Origin: Rhodopseudomonas palustris
GTDB lineage: Bacteria > Pseudomonadota > Alphaproteobacteria > Rhizobiales > Xanthobacteraceae
Direction: 5' to 3'
Assembly (NCBI RefSeq): GCF_034479375.1
Contig: NZ_CP140155.1
Coordinates: 5,060,501 to 5,124,500 of the forward strand
DNA: 64,000 nt
Position 1 is the first letter of the stretch, and each line of letters starts with the position of its first letter. Positions 8,079-15,538 of this stretch are shown here, piece by piece. Below the pieces are notes generated by a model. The model made no database searches. It was not told where the DNA came from and saw only the letters and a list, made by a program, of their open reading frames with translations. The position numbers were made by a program, and so were the translations under genes.

Positions 8079-9413
8079 ATGAGCGCTCAGCCCGCATTGC
8101 GTGAACCCGCCGTCTACATGCACGACCGCGCGATCGAGACGATGCCGCGGTCGCAGCTCGCGGCGCTGCAGTTCGAGCGGCTGCGCCGAATCGTCGAGCG
8201 GGCCTATCGCGACGTGCCGCATTATCGCCGGACGTTCGACGAAGCCGGCGTGAAGCCGGCGGACCTGGCTTCGCTCGCGGATATCGCCAAGTTTCCGTTC
8301 ACCAAGAAGACCGACCTGCGCGACAACTATCCGTTCGGGATGTTCGCGGTGCCGCGCAATCAATTGCCGCGGATCCACGCCTCGTCGGGCACCACCGGCA
8401 AGCCAACCGTGGTCGGCTACACCCGGACCGACCTCGACAATTGGGCCGACCTGATGGCGCGGTCGCTGGTCGGCGCCGGGGTTTCGCCCGACGACATCGT
8501 CCACAACGCCTATGGCTACGGCCTGTTCACCGGCGGCTTAGGGGCGCATTACGGCGCCGAGCGGCTCGGCTGCACCGTGGTGCCGATCTCCGGCGGCGGC
8601 ACCGAGCGGCAGGTCACGCTGATGACCGATTTCGGCGCCAACGTGCTGTGCTGCACGCCGTCCTATGCGCTCAACATCGCCGAAGTCGCCGAGCAGATGG
8701 GCGTCGATCTGCGCGCTGCGCCGCTGCGGATCGGCGTGTTCGGCGCCGAGCCGTGGTCCGACGCGATGCGGCGCGACCTCGAAGCCCGGCTCGGCATCAA
8801 GGCGATCGACGTCTACGGCCTGTCGGAAATCATGGGCCCCGGCGTCGCCTGCGAATGCGCGGTGGCGCAGAACGGTCTGCACGGCTGGGAGGATCACTTC
8901 CTGTTCGAGACCATCGATCCGGAAACGCTCGAGGTGCTGCCGATGGGGTCGGTCGGCGAATTGGTGATCACCACGCTGACCAAGGAAGCGCTGCCGATGA
9001 TCCGGTATCGCACCCGCGACATCACCAGCCTGTCGACCGAGCCTTGCGCCTGCGGCCGCACCCACGTCCGCATCATGCGCGTCACCGGCCGCGACGACGA
9101 CATGCTGATCATCCGCGGCGTCAACGTCTATCCGTCGCAGGTGGAGGCCGTGCTGGTGGGCTTCCCCGGCATCGCGCCGCACTACCAGATCGTGCTGACC
9201 CGCGACAAGGCGCTCGACGCCATGACGGTCGAAGTCGAGATCGCCCCCGACGCCCCGCGCGACGAGGCGGCACTCGCCAAGAAGGCGGCCGAGGTGACGC
9301 ATCACATCAAGTCGCTGATCGGCGTGACCTGCAAGGTGGTGGTGAAGTCCCCGGGCGACGTCCCGCGCTCGCAGGGCAAGGCGGTGCGGGTCAAGGATCA
9401 GCGGAATATTTGA
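8079..9413 (+). CDS. paaK: Phenylacetate-CoA ligase
   Basis: A 444-residue AMP-forming ligase of the PaaK subfamily. The P-loop reads [15 protein letters not shown] (about residues 103-117), as expected for Paa[16 protein letters not shown] follows, then RYRTRDI and the C-terminal [20 protein letters not shown] motifs. It should activate phenylacetate or a related arylacetate to the CoA thioester with ATP. The ATG at 8079 has AAAGGA nearby; the open frame upstream lies inside korC. Last gene of the six-gene operon: IorAB gives arylacetyl-CoA from arylpyruvate, PaaK gives it from the free acid, and KorABC may act on a later 2-oxoacid. Confidence 0.92.
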   Translation: MSAQPALREPAVYMHDRAIETMPRSQLAALQFERLRRIVERAYRDVPHYRRTFDEAGVKPADLASLADIAKFPFTKKTDLRDNYPFGMFAVPRNQLPRIHASSGTTGKPTVVGYTRTDLDNWADLMARSLVGAGVSPDDIVHNAYGYGLFTGGLGAHYGAERLGCTVVPISGGGTERQVTLMTDFGANVLCCTPSYALNIAEVAEQMGVDLRAAPLRIGVFGAEPWSDAMRRDLEARLGIKAIDVYGLSEIMGPGVACECAVAQNGLHGWEDHFLFETIDPETLEVLPMGSVGELVITTLTKEALPMIRYRTRDITSLSTEPCACGRTHVRIMRVTGRDDDMLIIRGVNVYPSQVEAVLVGFPGIAPHYQIVLTRDKALDAMTVEVEIAPDAPRDEAALAKKAAEVTHHIKSLIGVTCKVVVKSPGDVPRSQGKAVRVKDQRNI

Positions 9414-9478
9414 GCCAGAAGTAGCTGTGCTTTTGGCCGACCAGATTCAAAGATCCGGAGCCTGTGCCACCTGCAAGA

Positions 9479-9593
9479 CCTCATGGTGAGGAGGCGCGCA
9501 GCGCCGTCTCGAACCATGGGCCGCAGGCACCCGTGGCCTCATCCTTCGAGACGCCCGGCTGCGCCGGGCTCCTCAGGATGAGGGTGCAGTGCC
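9479..9593. repeat. Palindromic intergenic repeat, CTCATCCTTCGAGACGC family
   Basis: Two related inverted-repeat units lie back to back. One runs from CCTCATGGTGAGGAGG to GTCTCGAACCATGGG; the second runs from CTCATCCTTCGAGACGC to GCTCCTCAGGATGAGG around a CCCGGCTGCGCCGGG stem. Relatives occur at 15418, 21787 and 50721 in this window. It lies between the convergent paaK and acyl-CoA dehydrogenase genes and would fold strongly in RNA, so it may also stop transcription. Confidence 0.8.
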
Positions 9594-9648
9594 TCCGGAA
9601 AGGTCGCATCGAATCGATCAATCGAGGAGGCATTCCAAGGCGCTGAAT

Positions 9649-9741
9649 CCGTCATGGCCGGGCTCGTCCCGGCCATCCACGTCTTGCTGCGGTTGCGACG
9701 GCCCATTCGTGGATGGCCGGGACGAAGCCCGGCCATGACGG
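9649..9741. repeat. Palindromic intergenic repeat, CCGTCATGGCCGGGCTCGTC family
   Basis: The ends CCGTCATGGCCGGGCTCGTC and GACGAAGCCCGGCCATGACGG form a near-perfect inverted repeat with an inner ATCCACG/CGTGGAT pair and a short variable loop. The same element occurs at 33635 and, shortened, at 61551. The long stem ending in GTCAT/ATGAC is typical of short non-coding mobile palindromes in this family of bacteria. Confidence 0.8.
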
Positions 9742-9759
9742 ATGGGGAGTGATTGCTGC

Positions 9760-10956
9760 CTACAGCCCCAGCACCAGCTTGCTGATGATGTCGCGCTGGA
9801 TCTCGGAGGTGCCGCCGAAGATGGTGTAGGCGCGGCCGTTGAGGTGTGTCGGCATCACGGCGAGTTCGTCCTCGGGAATCGCCGGCGGCGCGTTGAGCCG
9901 GTGCAGCGGGCGGGTCGGTTCGACATAGAGGCCGTCGGTGCCGATCACGTCGACGCCGAGCCGGCTCACCGCCTGGTAGATCTCGCTGGTGCGCAGCTTG
10001 AGGATCGACGACACCGCGCCGGGGTTCTGGCCGTTCTGCAGCGCCGAGAGCACCCGCAGCTCGGTCATTTCCAGCGCGTCGATATCGACCTCGGCCTCCG
10101 ACATCCGGATCGCGATGTCCTGGTCCTCGATCGCCCGGCCGGTCGCCTCCGACTCGGCGAGCGCTGCCGTCCGGTGCAGCGCTTTGCGGAGCTTCGCCGA
10201 GGCGATGCCGGAGCCGCGCTCGAATTCGAGCAGATACTTGCCGTAGGTCCAGCCCTTGCCTTCCTCGCCGACGAGGTTCGACGCCGGAATCCGGACTTCG
10301 TCGAAGAACACCTGGTTGACCTCGTGATCGCCGCCGATCGTCAGGATCGGCCGGATGGTGATGCCGGGGCTCTTCATGTCGATCAGCACGAAGCTGATGC
10401 CGTCCTGCTGCCGCGGCTCGTCGCTGGTGCGCACCAGCGCGAACATCATGTTGGCGTTGTGGGCGTGGGTGGTCCAGATCTTGGTGCCGTTGATGACGTA
10501 TTCGTCGCCGTCGCGGACCGCGCGGGTCTTCAGCGACGACAGGTCGGAGCCCGAGCCGGGCTCCGAATAGCCCTGGCACCAGTAATCCTCGCAGGACAGA
10601 ATCCGCGGCAGAAAGTAGTTCTTCTGTTCCGGCGAGCCGAAGCCGATGATGACAGGGCCGACCATCTTGACGCCCATCGGCGTTGGCGACGGCACGCCCG
10701 CATGGGCGCATTCGGTCTCGAAAATCCAGCGCTGCGCCGGCGTCCAGCCGGTGCCGCCATGTTCGACCGGCCAGCCGGGCGCGCCCCAGCCCTTGGCGTT
10801 GAGGGCGCGCTGCCACGGCACGCCGGTCTCGGGTTCCGAGAACACCGAGGCGTTGAGCGACTCCGCGCGCTTCATGTCGGGGGTGAGATTGGCGGCGATG
10901 AAGTCGCGGACTTCCTGCTGAAAGGCGAGCTCGGAATCGCCGAAGGTCATGTCCAT
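9760..10956 (-). CDS. Acyl-CoA dehydrogenase, large (catalytic) subunit
   Basis: A 398-residue FAD flavoprotein that should oxidise an acyl-CoA to the 2-enoyl-CoA. It has the N-terminal helical domain, the FAD/substrate motif GYSEPGSGSDLSS (about residues 129-141), NGTKIWTTHAH (156-166) and the C-terminal FGGTSEIQRDIISKLVLG signature. The residue where medium-chain enzymes keep their catalytic Glu is Gly here (FGGT); Glu246 in EFERGSG sits where isovaleryl- and long-chain-type enzymes keep theirs. It pairs with the smaller subunit 18 bases upstream, like the PimC/PimD dicarboxylyl-CoA pair. The substrate is unknown. Confidence 0.88.
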   Translation of the reverse strand: MDMTFGDSELAFQQEVRDFIAANLTPDMKRAESLNASVFSEPETGVPWQRALNAKGWGAPGWPVEHGGTGWTPAQRWIFETECAHAGVPSPTPMGVKMVGPVIIGFGSPEQKNYFLPRILSCEDYWCQGYSEPGSGSDLSSLKTRAVRDGDEYVINGTKIWTTHAHNANMMFALVRTSDEPRQQDGISFVLIDMKSPGITIRPILTIGGDHEVNQVFFDEVRIPASNLVGEEGKGWTYGKYLLEFERGSGIASAKLRKALHRTAALAESEATGRAIEDQDIAIRMSEAEVDIDALEMTELRVLSALQNGQNPGAVSSILKLRTSEIYQAVSRLGVDVIGTDGLYVEPTRPLHRLNAPPAIPEDELAVMPTHLNGRAYTIFGGTSEIQRDIISKLVLGL

Positions 10957-10974
10957 GTCGATGCCTCGCTTGCG

Positions 10975-12111
10975 TTAGAGGGAGCGGCCGCTGAGCGCGG
11001 CGTGGCGGCGATAATGATACGTGCTGCCGCCGAACAGCGTCTCGAACGCCAACAGTCGTTTGAAATAGCCGCCGACGTCGAGCTCCTCGGTGACCCCCAT
11101 GCCGCCGTGGAGTTGCACCGACTGCTCGGCGACGAAGCGCGCGCCCTTACCGATCTTGGCCTTGGCGCCCGAAGCGGCGCGGCCGCGCTCGGCGGCGTCC
11201 GCTTCCGCCTTCAGCGCCGCGCGCAGCGCCATCGAGCGGGCTTCATCCACCTGCACCGACATGTCGGTGAGGCGATGGCGGATCACCTGGTTGGCCGCGA
11301 GCGGCCGGCCGAACTGTTTTCGAACTTTGGTGTAGTCGAGGGTCTTGTCGGTGAGCGTCTGCATCATCCCGACGGCTTCGGCGGACATCGCGGCGAGAGC
11401 GCGATCCACGACGGTCTCGACCGCCGGATAGGCATCGCCGTCAGCGCCGAGCATCGCGTCGGCTGGGACGCGGACGCCTTGCAGCGTCAGATTGCACGCC
11501 CGGCCGCCGCCGAGTCGCGGATAGTCGGCGAGCGCCAGTCCCGGCGCGTCGCGCGGCACCAGGAACAGCCGCAGCGAACCGCTGCCGTTGTTCGCCAGCC
11601 GCGCCGAGACGATCAGCTGATCGGCGGCCGCGCCGTCCAGCACCGCGACCTTGGCGCCATCGAGGACGTAGTTGTCGCCGTCCTTGCGGGCGGTGGTGTC
11701 GACGCGCGACAGGTTTGCGCGCGCGGCGCGTTCGGCATGCGCGAAGGCGAGCCGCAGCGTGCCCTCGGCGACCTGCGGCAGCAGCGCCGCCTTCTGTTCG
11801 GCGCGGCCGTGCGCGGCGACGAGGCCTGCGCCGAGCACCACGGTCGACAGATAGGGTTCGCTGACGAGACCGCGGCCGAACGCTTCCATCAGGATGCCGA
11901 CCTCGATCGCGCCGCCGCCGATGCCGCCGTGTTCCTCGGCGATCGGCAGCGCCAGCCAGCCGAGATCCGCGAACTGCTTCCAGATCGCTTCGCTGAAGCC
12001 GAACGGCTCCCTGGCGTTCTGCTCGCGCAGCTTCGTCGTGTAGGTCTCATTGATGAAACGGTCGGCGCTTTCGCGCAGCAGCCGCTGTTCGTCACTGGGC
12101 GTGAGATCCAT
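10975..12111 (-). CDS. Acyl-CoA dehydrogenase, small (non-catalytic) subunit
   Basis: A 378-residue acyl-CoA dehydrogenase-fold protein from the ATG at 12111; the open frame continues upstream only through the crotonase gene. The family signatures are worn: there is no GSGSD FAD motif, the region around residue 240 reads VVDRALAA with no Glu, and the C-terminal motif is LHGGMGVTEELDVGGYFKR followed by LFGGST. This matches partner subunits of heteromeric dehydrogenases that shape the substrate pocket without the catalytic base. It begins two bases after the crotonase stop and precedes the catalytic subunit, so the three genes form one operon. Confidence 0.85.
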   Translation of the reverse strand: MDLTPSDEQRLLRESADRFINETYTTKLREQNAREPFGFSEAIWKQFADLGWLALPIAEEHGGIGGGAIEVGILMEAFGRGLVSEPYLSTVVLGAGLVAAHGRAEQKAALLPQVAEGTLRLAFAHAERAARANLSRVDTTARKDGDNYVLDGAKVAVLDGAAADQLIVSARLANNGSGSLRLFLVPRDAPGLALADYPRLGGGRACNLTLQGVRVPADAMLGADGDAYPAVETVVDRALAAMSAEAVGMMQTLTDKTLDYTKVRKQFGRPLAANQVIRHRLTDMSVQVDEARSMALRAALKAEADAAERGRAASGAKAKIGKGARFVAEQSVQLHGGMGVTEELDVGGYFKRLLAFETLFGGSTYHYRRHAALSGRSL

Positions 12112-12113
12112 CG

Positions 12114-12962
12114 CTACACCTTCACTTGGTTGCGCACCGACGGATGCAGTCCCATTGGGTCGACGATCATTCCGAACTCCTGCAGATTGTGAGCGTGACA
12201 AAGCTGATGCAGCGCGAACGCCTGATCGATCGCGGCCGGCTGGCCTTGAATATCGACCGAGCGGTTGACCGCTTCCTTGGTCATCTTCAGCGCGAAGGCG
12301 GGCTTGGCGGCTATGCGCTGGGCGAGCGCCAGGGTGAAGGCGGATAGTTCGGCGGCCGGCACCACATGATTGACCATGCCGAGCTGATAGCCGTCTTGCG
12401 CGCTCCAGCTGTCGGCGGTGAACAGCAGCTCCTTGGCCTTGCGCGGGCCGAGCTCCCAGGGATGCACGAACCATTCGACGCCGCACACGCCCATCGTTAC
12501 CACCGGATCGCAGAACTCGGCCGAGTCGGCGGCGACGATCAGGTCGCAGGCCCAGGCCAGCATCAGCCCGCCGGCGATGCACTTGCCGTGCACTTCGGCG
12601 ATCATCGGCTTGGCGAGATTGCGCCAGCGCCTTGTGATCTGCAGATAGATCTCCTGCTCGCGCGCCATTCGCCCATGCGCGCCCGGCTCTCGGAAGCCGC
12701 CCCAGCTCCCGATCGGCGGAAAGTCGACGCCGGCTTCGTTCCTGGTATGCGCGCGCAGATCGTGGCCGGCGGAGAAATGCGGGCCGGCGCCTGCGAGGAT
12801 GATGACCTTCACAGAATCGTCCTGCACCGCGTCGTCGAACGCGGCGTTGAGGTCGTAGGTCATCTGCAGGTTCTGCGCGTTGCGCGCCTCGGGGCGGTTC
12901 ATCACGATTCGCGCGACCGCCGGATCCGGCCGCTCGACCAGGATCGTCTCGAAGCCGCCCAT
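12114..12962 (-). CDS. Crotonase-fold (enoyl-CoA hydratase/isomerase-like) protein lacking both catalytic glutamates
   Basis: A 282-residue crotonase-superfamily protein. The oxyanion-hole segments are present: HFSAGHDL (about residues 62-69) and the stretch KPMIAEVHGKCIAGG (118-132). At the two positions where enoyl-CoA hydratase keeps its catalytic glutamates, this protein has Met134 (GGLMLAW) and Val154 (CDPVVTMG). Water addition by the usual mechanism is therefore unlikely; another CoA-ester reaction is more plausible. It is the first gene of an operon with the two acyl-CoA dehydrogenase subunits, so it still belongs to a beta-oxidation-like or ring-processing route. Confidence 0.83.
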   Translation of the reverse strand: MGGFETILVERPDPAVARIVMNRPEARNAQNLQMTYDLNAAFDDAVQDDSVKVIILAGAGPHFSAGHDLRAHTRNEAGVDFPPIGSWGGFREPGAHGRMAREQEIYLQITRRWRNLAKPMIAEVHGKCIAGGLMLAWACDLIVAADSAEFCDPVVTMGVCGVEWFVHPWELGPRKAKELLFTADSWSAQDGYQLGMVNHVVPAAELSAFTLALAQRIAAKPAFALKMTKEAVNRSVDIQGQPAAIDQAFALHQLCHAHNLQEFGMIVDPMGLHPSVRNQVKV

Positions 12963-13285
12963 GCGTCCTCCCTTTTCTTGTTGTGCCGGCGTTGGTGCCG
13001 GTGCTGTTGACGCTTAGTCTGGCAGCTCGCTGCGGCGACCGCAAACATCATCTGGCGCGGTGGAGCGCGCATATTCCGCGACGCGGCGTCTGCGGACGGC
13101 CGCTGGGCGGATTTTCGACGGCTTCCGGCCGGCTGCGCGGCTTTGAGGCAGAACAAACCGCGCGCCGCGTGATTGTGCGAAGGGCGTTGGGCGCGCCGGC
13201 AAGCGCCGGCCAGATTTGATTTTTTCGCCATGGCGATCCGTGCGATAGGTCGCGCGTCCAGAGCGTTTCCCAGCCGAAAGTGGAT
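12963..13285. other. Divergent intergenic region between crotonase operon and exbB
   Basis: These 323 bases separate two divergent operons and must hold promoters for both. I found no convincing sigma-70 pair, palindrome, Fur or Irr box, repeat element or small gene. The most AT-rich part is around 13214-13230, close to exbB. Confidence 0.4.
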
Positions 13286-14083
13286 ATGCCGCAGTTCCAC
13301 GTTCCCCCGATGATCCGCCGCTCCGCATCGCTCGGCATTGTGGCCGGGGCGGTGCTGCTGATCGTGCCCGCAGGGGCCGAGGCGGCGGATGCGCTGGCGA
13401 ACCTGCCGCGCGACCTGTCGCCCTGGGGCATGTTCACGAACGCCGACATCGTCGTGCAAGTGGTGATGGCCGGCCTCGTGGTCGCTTCGCTCGCGACCTG
13501 GACGGTGTGGCTGTCGAAGACGCTCGAACTGCGCCGCGAGACGGCGCGCGCCCGCGATGGGCTGGCGAAGCTCGAAGCCGACGTCACGCTGGCCGAACTG
13601 CGCAGCCCGGAGGAGGCACGCGACGCGGTGGCGCAACTGGTGCAGAGCGCGGCGCGCGAGGCGAGCCTGTCCGGCTGGACCTTCGACGATGATTTCAAGG
13701 AACGCGTGGCGCTGCGGCTGGAGCGGGTCGAGGCTGCGATGTCGCGCAAGATCACGCGCGGAACCGGCATTCTCGCGACCATCGGCGCGGTGGCGCCGTT
13801 CGTCGGCCTGTTCGGCACGGTGTGGGGCATCATGAATGCCTTCATCGGCATCTCGGAAGCGCACACCACCAATCTGGCGGTGGTGGCGCCGGGCATCGCC
13901 GAGGCGCTGCTCGCCACCGCGCTCGGCCTCGTCGCCGCGGTGCCGGCGGTGGTGATCTACAACTATCTGGTCCGCGGAATCGCCAATTATCGCGCGCTGC
14001 TCGGCGACGCCTCGGCGCAGGTGCTGCTGCTGGTCAGCCGCGATCGCGGCCGCTCGGCGCGGCTGATGGCGCGCGGAGGCTAG
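13286..14083 (+). CDS. exbB: TonB-system proton channel subunit ExbB
   Basis: A 265-residue MotA/TolQ/ExbB-family protein. It has a signal-peptide-like N-terminus (ends near AEAAD), as in the longer alphaproteobacterial ExbB, then one membrane helix (about residues 55-75), a large cytoplasmic loop with coiled charged helices, and two helices (about 160-220) containing the family pattern GLFGTVWGIMNAFIGI and ...APGIAEALLATALGLVAAVPAV. With ExbD it converts proton flow into energy for TonB in the inner membrane. The start is uncertain among GTG 13280, ATG 13286 and ATG 13310. exbD follows after three bases. Confidence 0.88.
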   Translation: MPQFHVPPMIRRSASLGIVAGAVLLIVPAGAEAADALANLPRDLSPWGMFTNADIVVQVVMAGLVVASLATWTVWLSKTLELRRETARARDGLAKLEADVTLAELRSPEEARDAVAQLVQSAAREASLSGWTFDDDFKERVALRLERVEAAMSRKITRGTGILATIGAVAPFVGLFGTVWGIMNAFIGISEAHTTNLAVVAPGIAEALLATALGLVAAVPAVVIYNYLVRGIANYRALLGDASAQVLLLVSRDRGRSARLMARGG

Positions 14084-14086
14084 ACG

Positions 14087-14527
14087 ATGGGCGTGCGGCT
14101 CGGCGCGAGGCGGCGGCAGGGCGCCGAGGACGATCTCGCCGTCGCGCACGAGATCAACGTCACGCCGTTCATCGACGTGATGCTGGTGCTGCTGATCATC
14201 TTCATGGTCGCAGCGCCGCTCGCCACCGTCGATCTCGGCGTCGATCTGCCTGCCTCGACGGCTGCGCCGCAGCCGCGTCCGGACAAGCCGGTGTATCTCA
14301 CGGTGCAATCCGACCTGACGCTGGCGATCGGCGAAACGATCATCGCCCGCGACGCGCTCGACGGCGCGCTGCACAGCGCGACGAACAACAACAAGGACGA
14401 GCGCATCTTTCTGCGCGCCGACAAGGCGGTGAGCTACGGCGAGCTGATGGCGGTGATGAATCTGCTGCGCAACGCCGGCTATCTCAAGATCGCGCTGGTC
14501 GGCCTCGACGGCCGGGACGCGCCATGA
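14087..14527 (+). CDS. exbD: TonB-system subunit ExbD
   Basis: A 146-residue single-pass inner-membrane protein. A basic cytoplasmic N-terminus leads to INVTPFIDVMLVLLIIFMVA, which carries the conserved membrane aspartate (Asp30) used in proton transfer. The periplasmic domain contains the usual ...RADKAVSYGELMAVMNLLRNAG... helix. Length and order match ExbD. Its TGA stop overlaps the tonB ATG (ATGA), so exbB, exbD and tonB form one translationally coupled operon powering uptake by TonB-dependent outer-membrane receptors, none of which lies in this window. Confidence 0.9.
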   Translation: MGVRLGARRRQGAEDDLAVAHEINVTPFIDVMLVLLIIFMVAAPLATVDLGVDLPASTAAPQPRPDKPVYLTVQSDLTLAIGETIIARDALDGALHSATNNNKDERIFLRADKAVSYGELMAVMNLLRNAGYLKIALVGLDGRDAP

Positions 14528-15396
14528 ACGCGTTCGCGCTCCACGAGCCGACCGACAAGGGCCGCGCCTCGCAATGGGCGCTGTCGGCCGCCGCCATCGT
14601 CGCCGCACATCTGGGGCTGATCGTCGCCGCGGTCGCCTGGTATCAGCAGGCGTCGCCGCCCGGCGTCGAGATTCCGGCGATCATGGTCGACATGGCGCCG
14701 GCGCCGTCTGCGCCCGCCGTGCAGCCGCAGGATCTCGCGCCGGGTCCGCAGATGCAGCAGGCGAAGGCTGCGCCGGAGCCGGTCGCGCAGGATCAGCCGA
14801 AGCCCGAGCCGTCGCCGCCGGAGCCGGTGAAGCCGATCGCCGCGCAGCAGGCCGAGCCGTTGCCTGTCGCGCCGACGCCCGACGTCGTGCTGCCGCCGCC
14901 GGCCGAGACGCCGCCGGTCGCCGCCAAGGCGGAGCCGCAGACAAGCGAGCCGGTAAAGCGCGCTCAGCCGAAGCGCAAGCCGGAGCGCACCGAGCCGAAG
15001 CGGGCCACGCGCGAGCCGCCGGCGCCGCGCACCACGGCCGCGCCAAAAGCCGAGCGTCAGGCCGCGTTGCAATCGTCGCCGAACGCCGGCCGCGCCGCGG
15101 CGGCCGCCGCGCTGCCGTCCTATCGCGATCGGCTGGCCGCGCATCTGGCGCGCTTCAAGCAATATCCGTCGTCGTCGAAGGCCGCGGGCGAGACCGGCAC
15201 CGCGATGCTGAAATTCACTGTGGGCCGCCACGGCGAGGTGCTCGGCAGCCGGCTGGCGCGTTCCTCTGGCCACACCGCGCTCGACGCCGAAACGCTGGCG
15301 ATGATCCGCCGCGCCCAGCCGCTGCCGTCGTTCCCGCCGGAGATGACGCAGCCCTCGGCCAGTTTCACCGTGCCGGTGAATTTCTCGCTGCGGTGA
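14524..15396 (+). CDS. tonB: Energy transducer TonB
   Basis: A 290-residue protein. One N-terminal membrane anchor (about residues 18-40) is followed by a long Pro/Ala/Glu/Lys-rich spacer (about 50-195) made of many PEP, PKP and PPP units that can span the periplasm, then a compact C-terminal TonB domain (about 200-290) with YPSSSKAAGETGTAMLKFTV and the typical final FTVPVNFSLR strand. The start is fixed by the overlap with exbD. The open frame extends upstream only through exbB/exbD. Likely role: iron-siderophore, haem or cobalamin uptake across the outer membrane. Confidence 0.9.
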   Translation: MNAFALHEPTDKGRASQWALSAAAIVAAHLGLIVAAVAWYQQASPPGVEIPAIMVDMAPAPSAPAVQPQDLAPGPQMQQAKAAPEPVAQDQPKPEPSPPEPVKPIAAQQAEPLPVAPTPDVVLPPPAETPPVAAKAEPQTSEPVKRAQPKRKPERTEPKRATREPPAPRTTAAPKAERQAALQSSPNAGRAAAAAALPSYRDRLAAHLARFKQYPSSSKAAGETGTAMLKFTVGRHGEVLGSRLARSSGHTALDAETLAMIRRAQPLPSFPPEMTQPSASFTVPVNFSLR

Positions 15397-15417
15397 CTCT
15401 CGCGCGACGACACGTCA

Positions 15418-15517
15418 CCTCATCCTGAGGTGGCCGCGTAGCGGCCGTCTCGAAGGATGAGATGGTGTCGCCCGTCCTTCGAGACGCGCGCCGGACGGCG
15501 CGCTCCTCAGGACGAGG
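15418..15517. repeat. Palindromic intergenic repeat, CTCATCCTGAGG family
   Basis: Two inverted-repeat halves: CCTCATCCTGAGG...GTCTCGAAGGATGAG around a GGCCGCGTAGCGGCC stem, then GTCCTTCGAGACGC...GCTCCTCAGGACGAGG around CGCCGGACGGCG. Same family as 9479, 21787 and 50721. It fills the gap between convergent tonB and the acyl-CoA synthetase gene. Confidence 0.8.
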
Positions 15518-15538
15518 TCGTGCGGAGATTAGTGGCTG

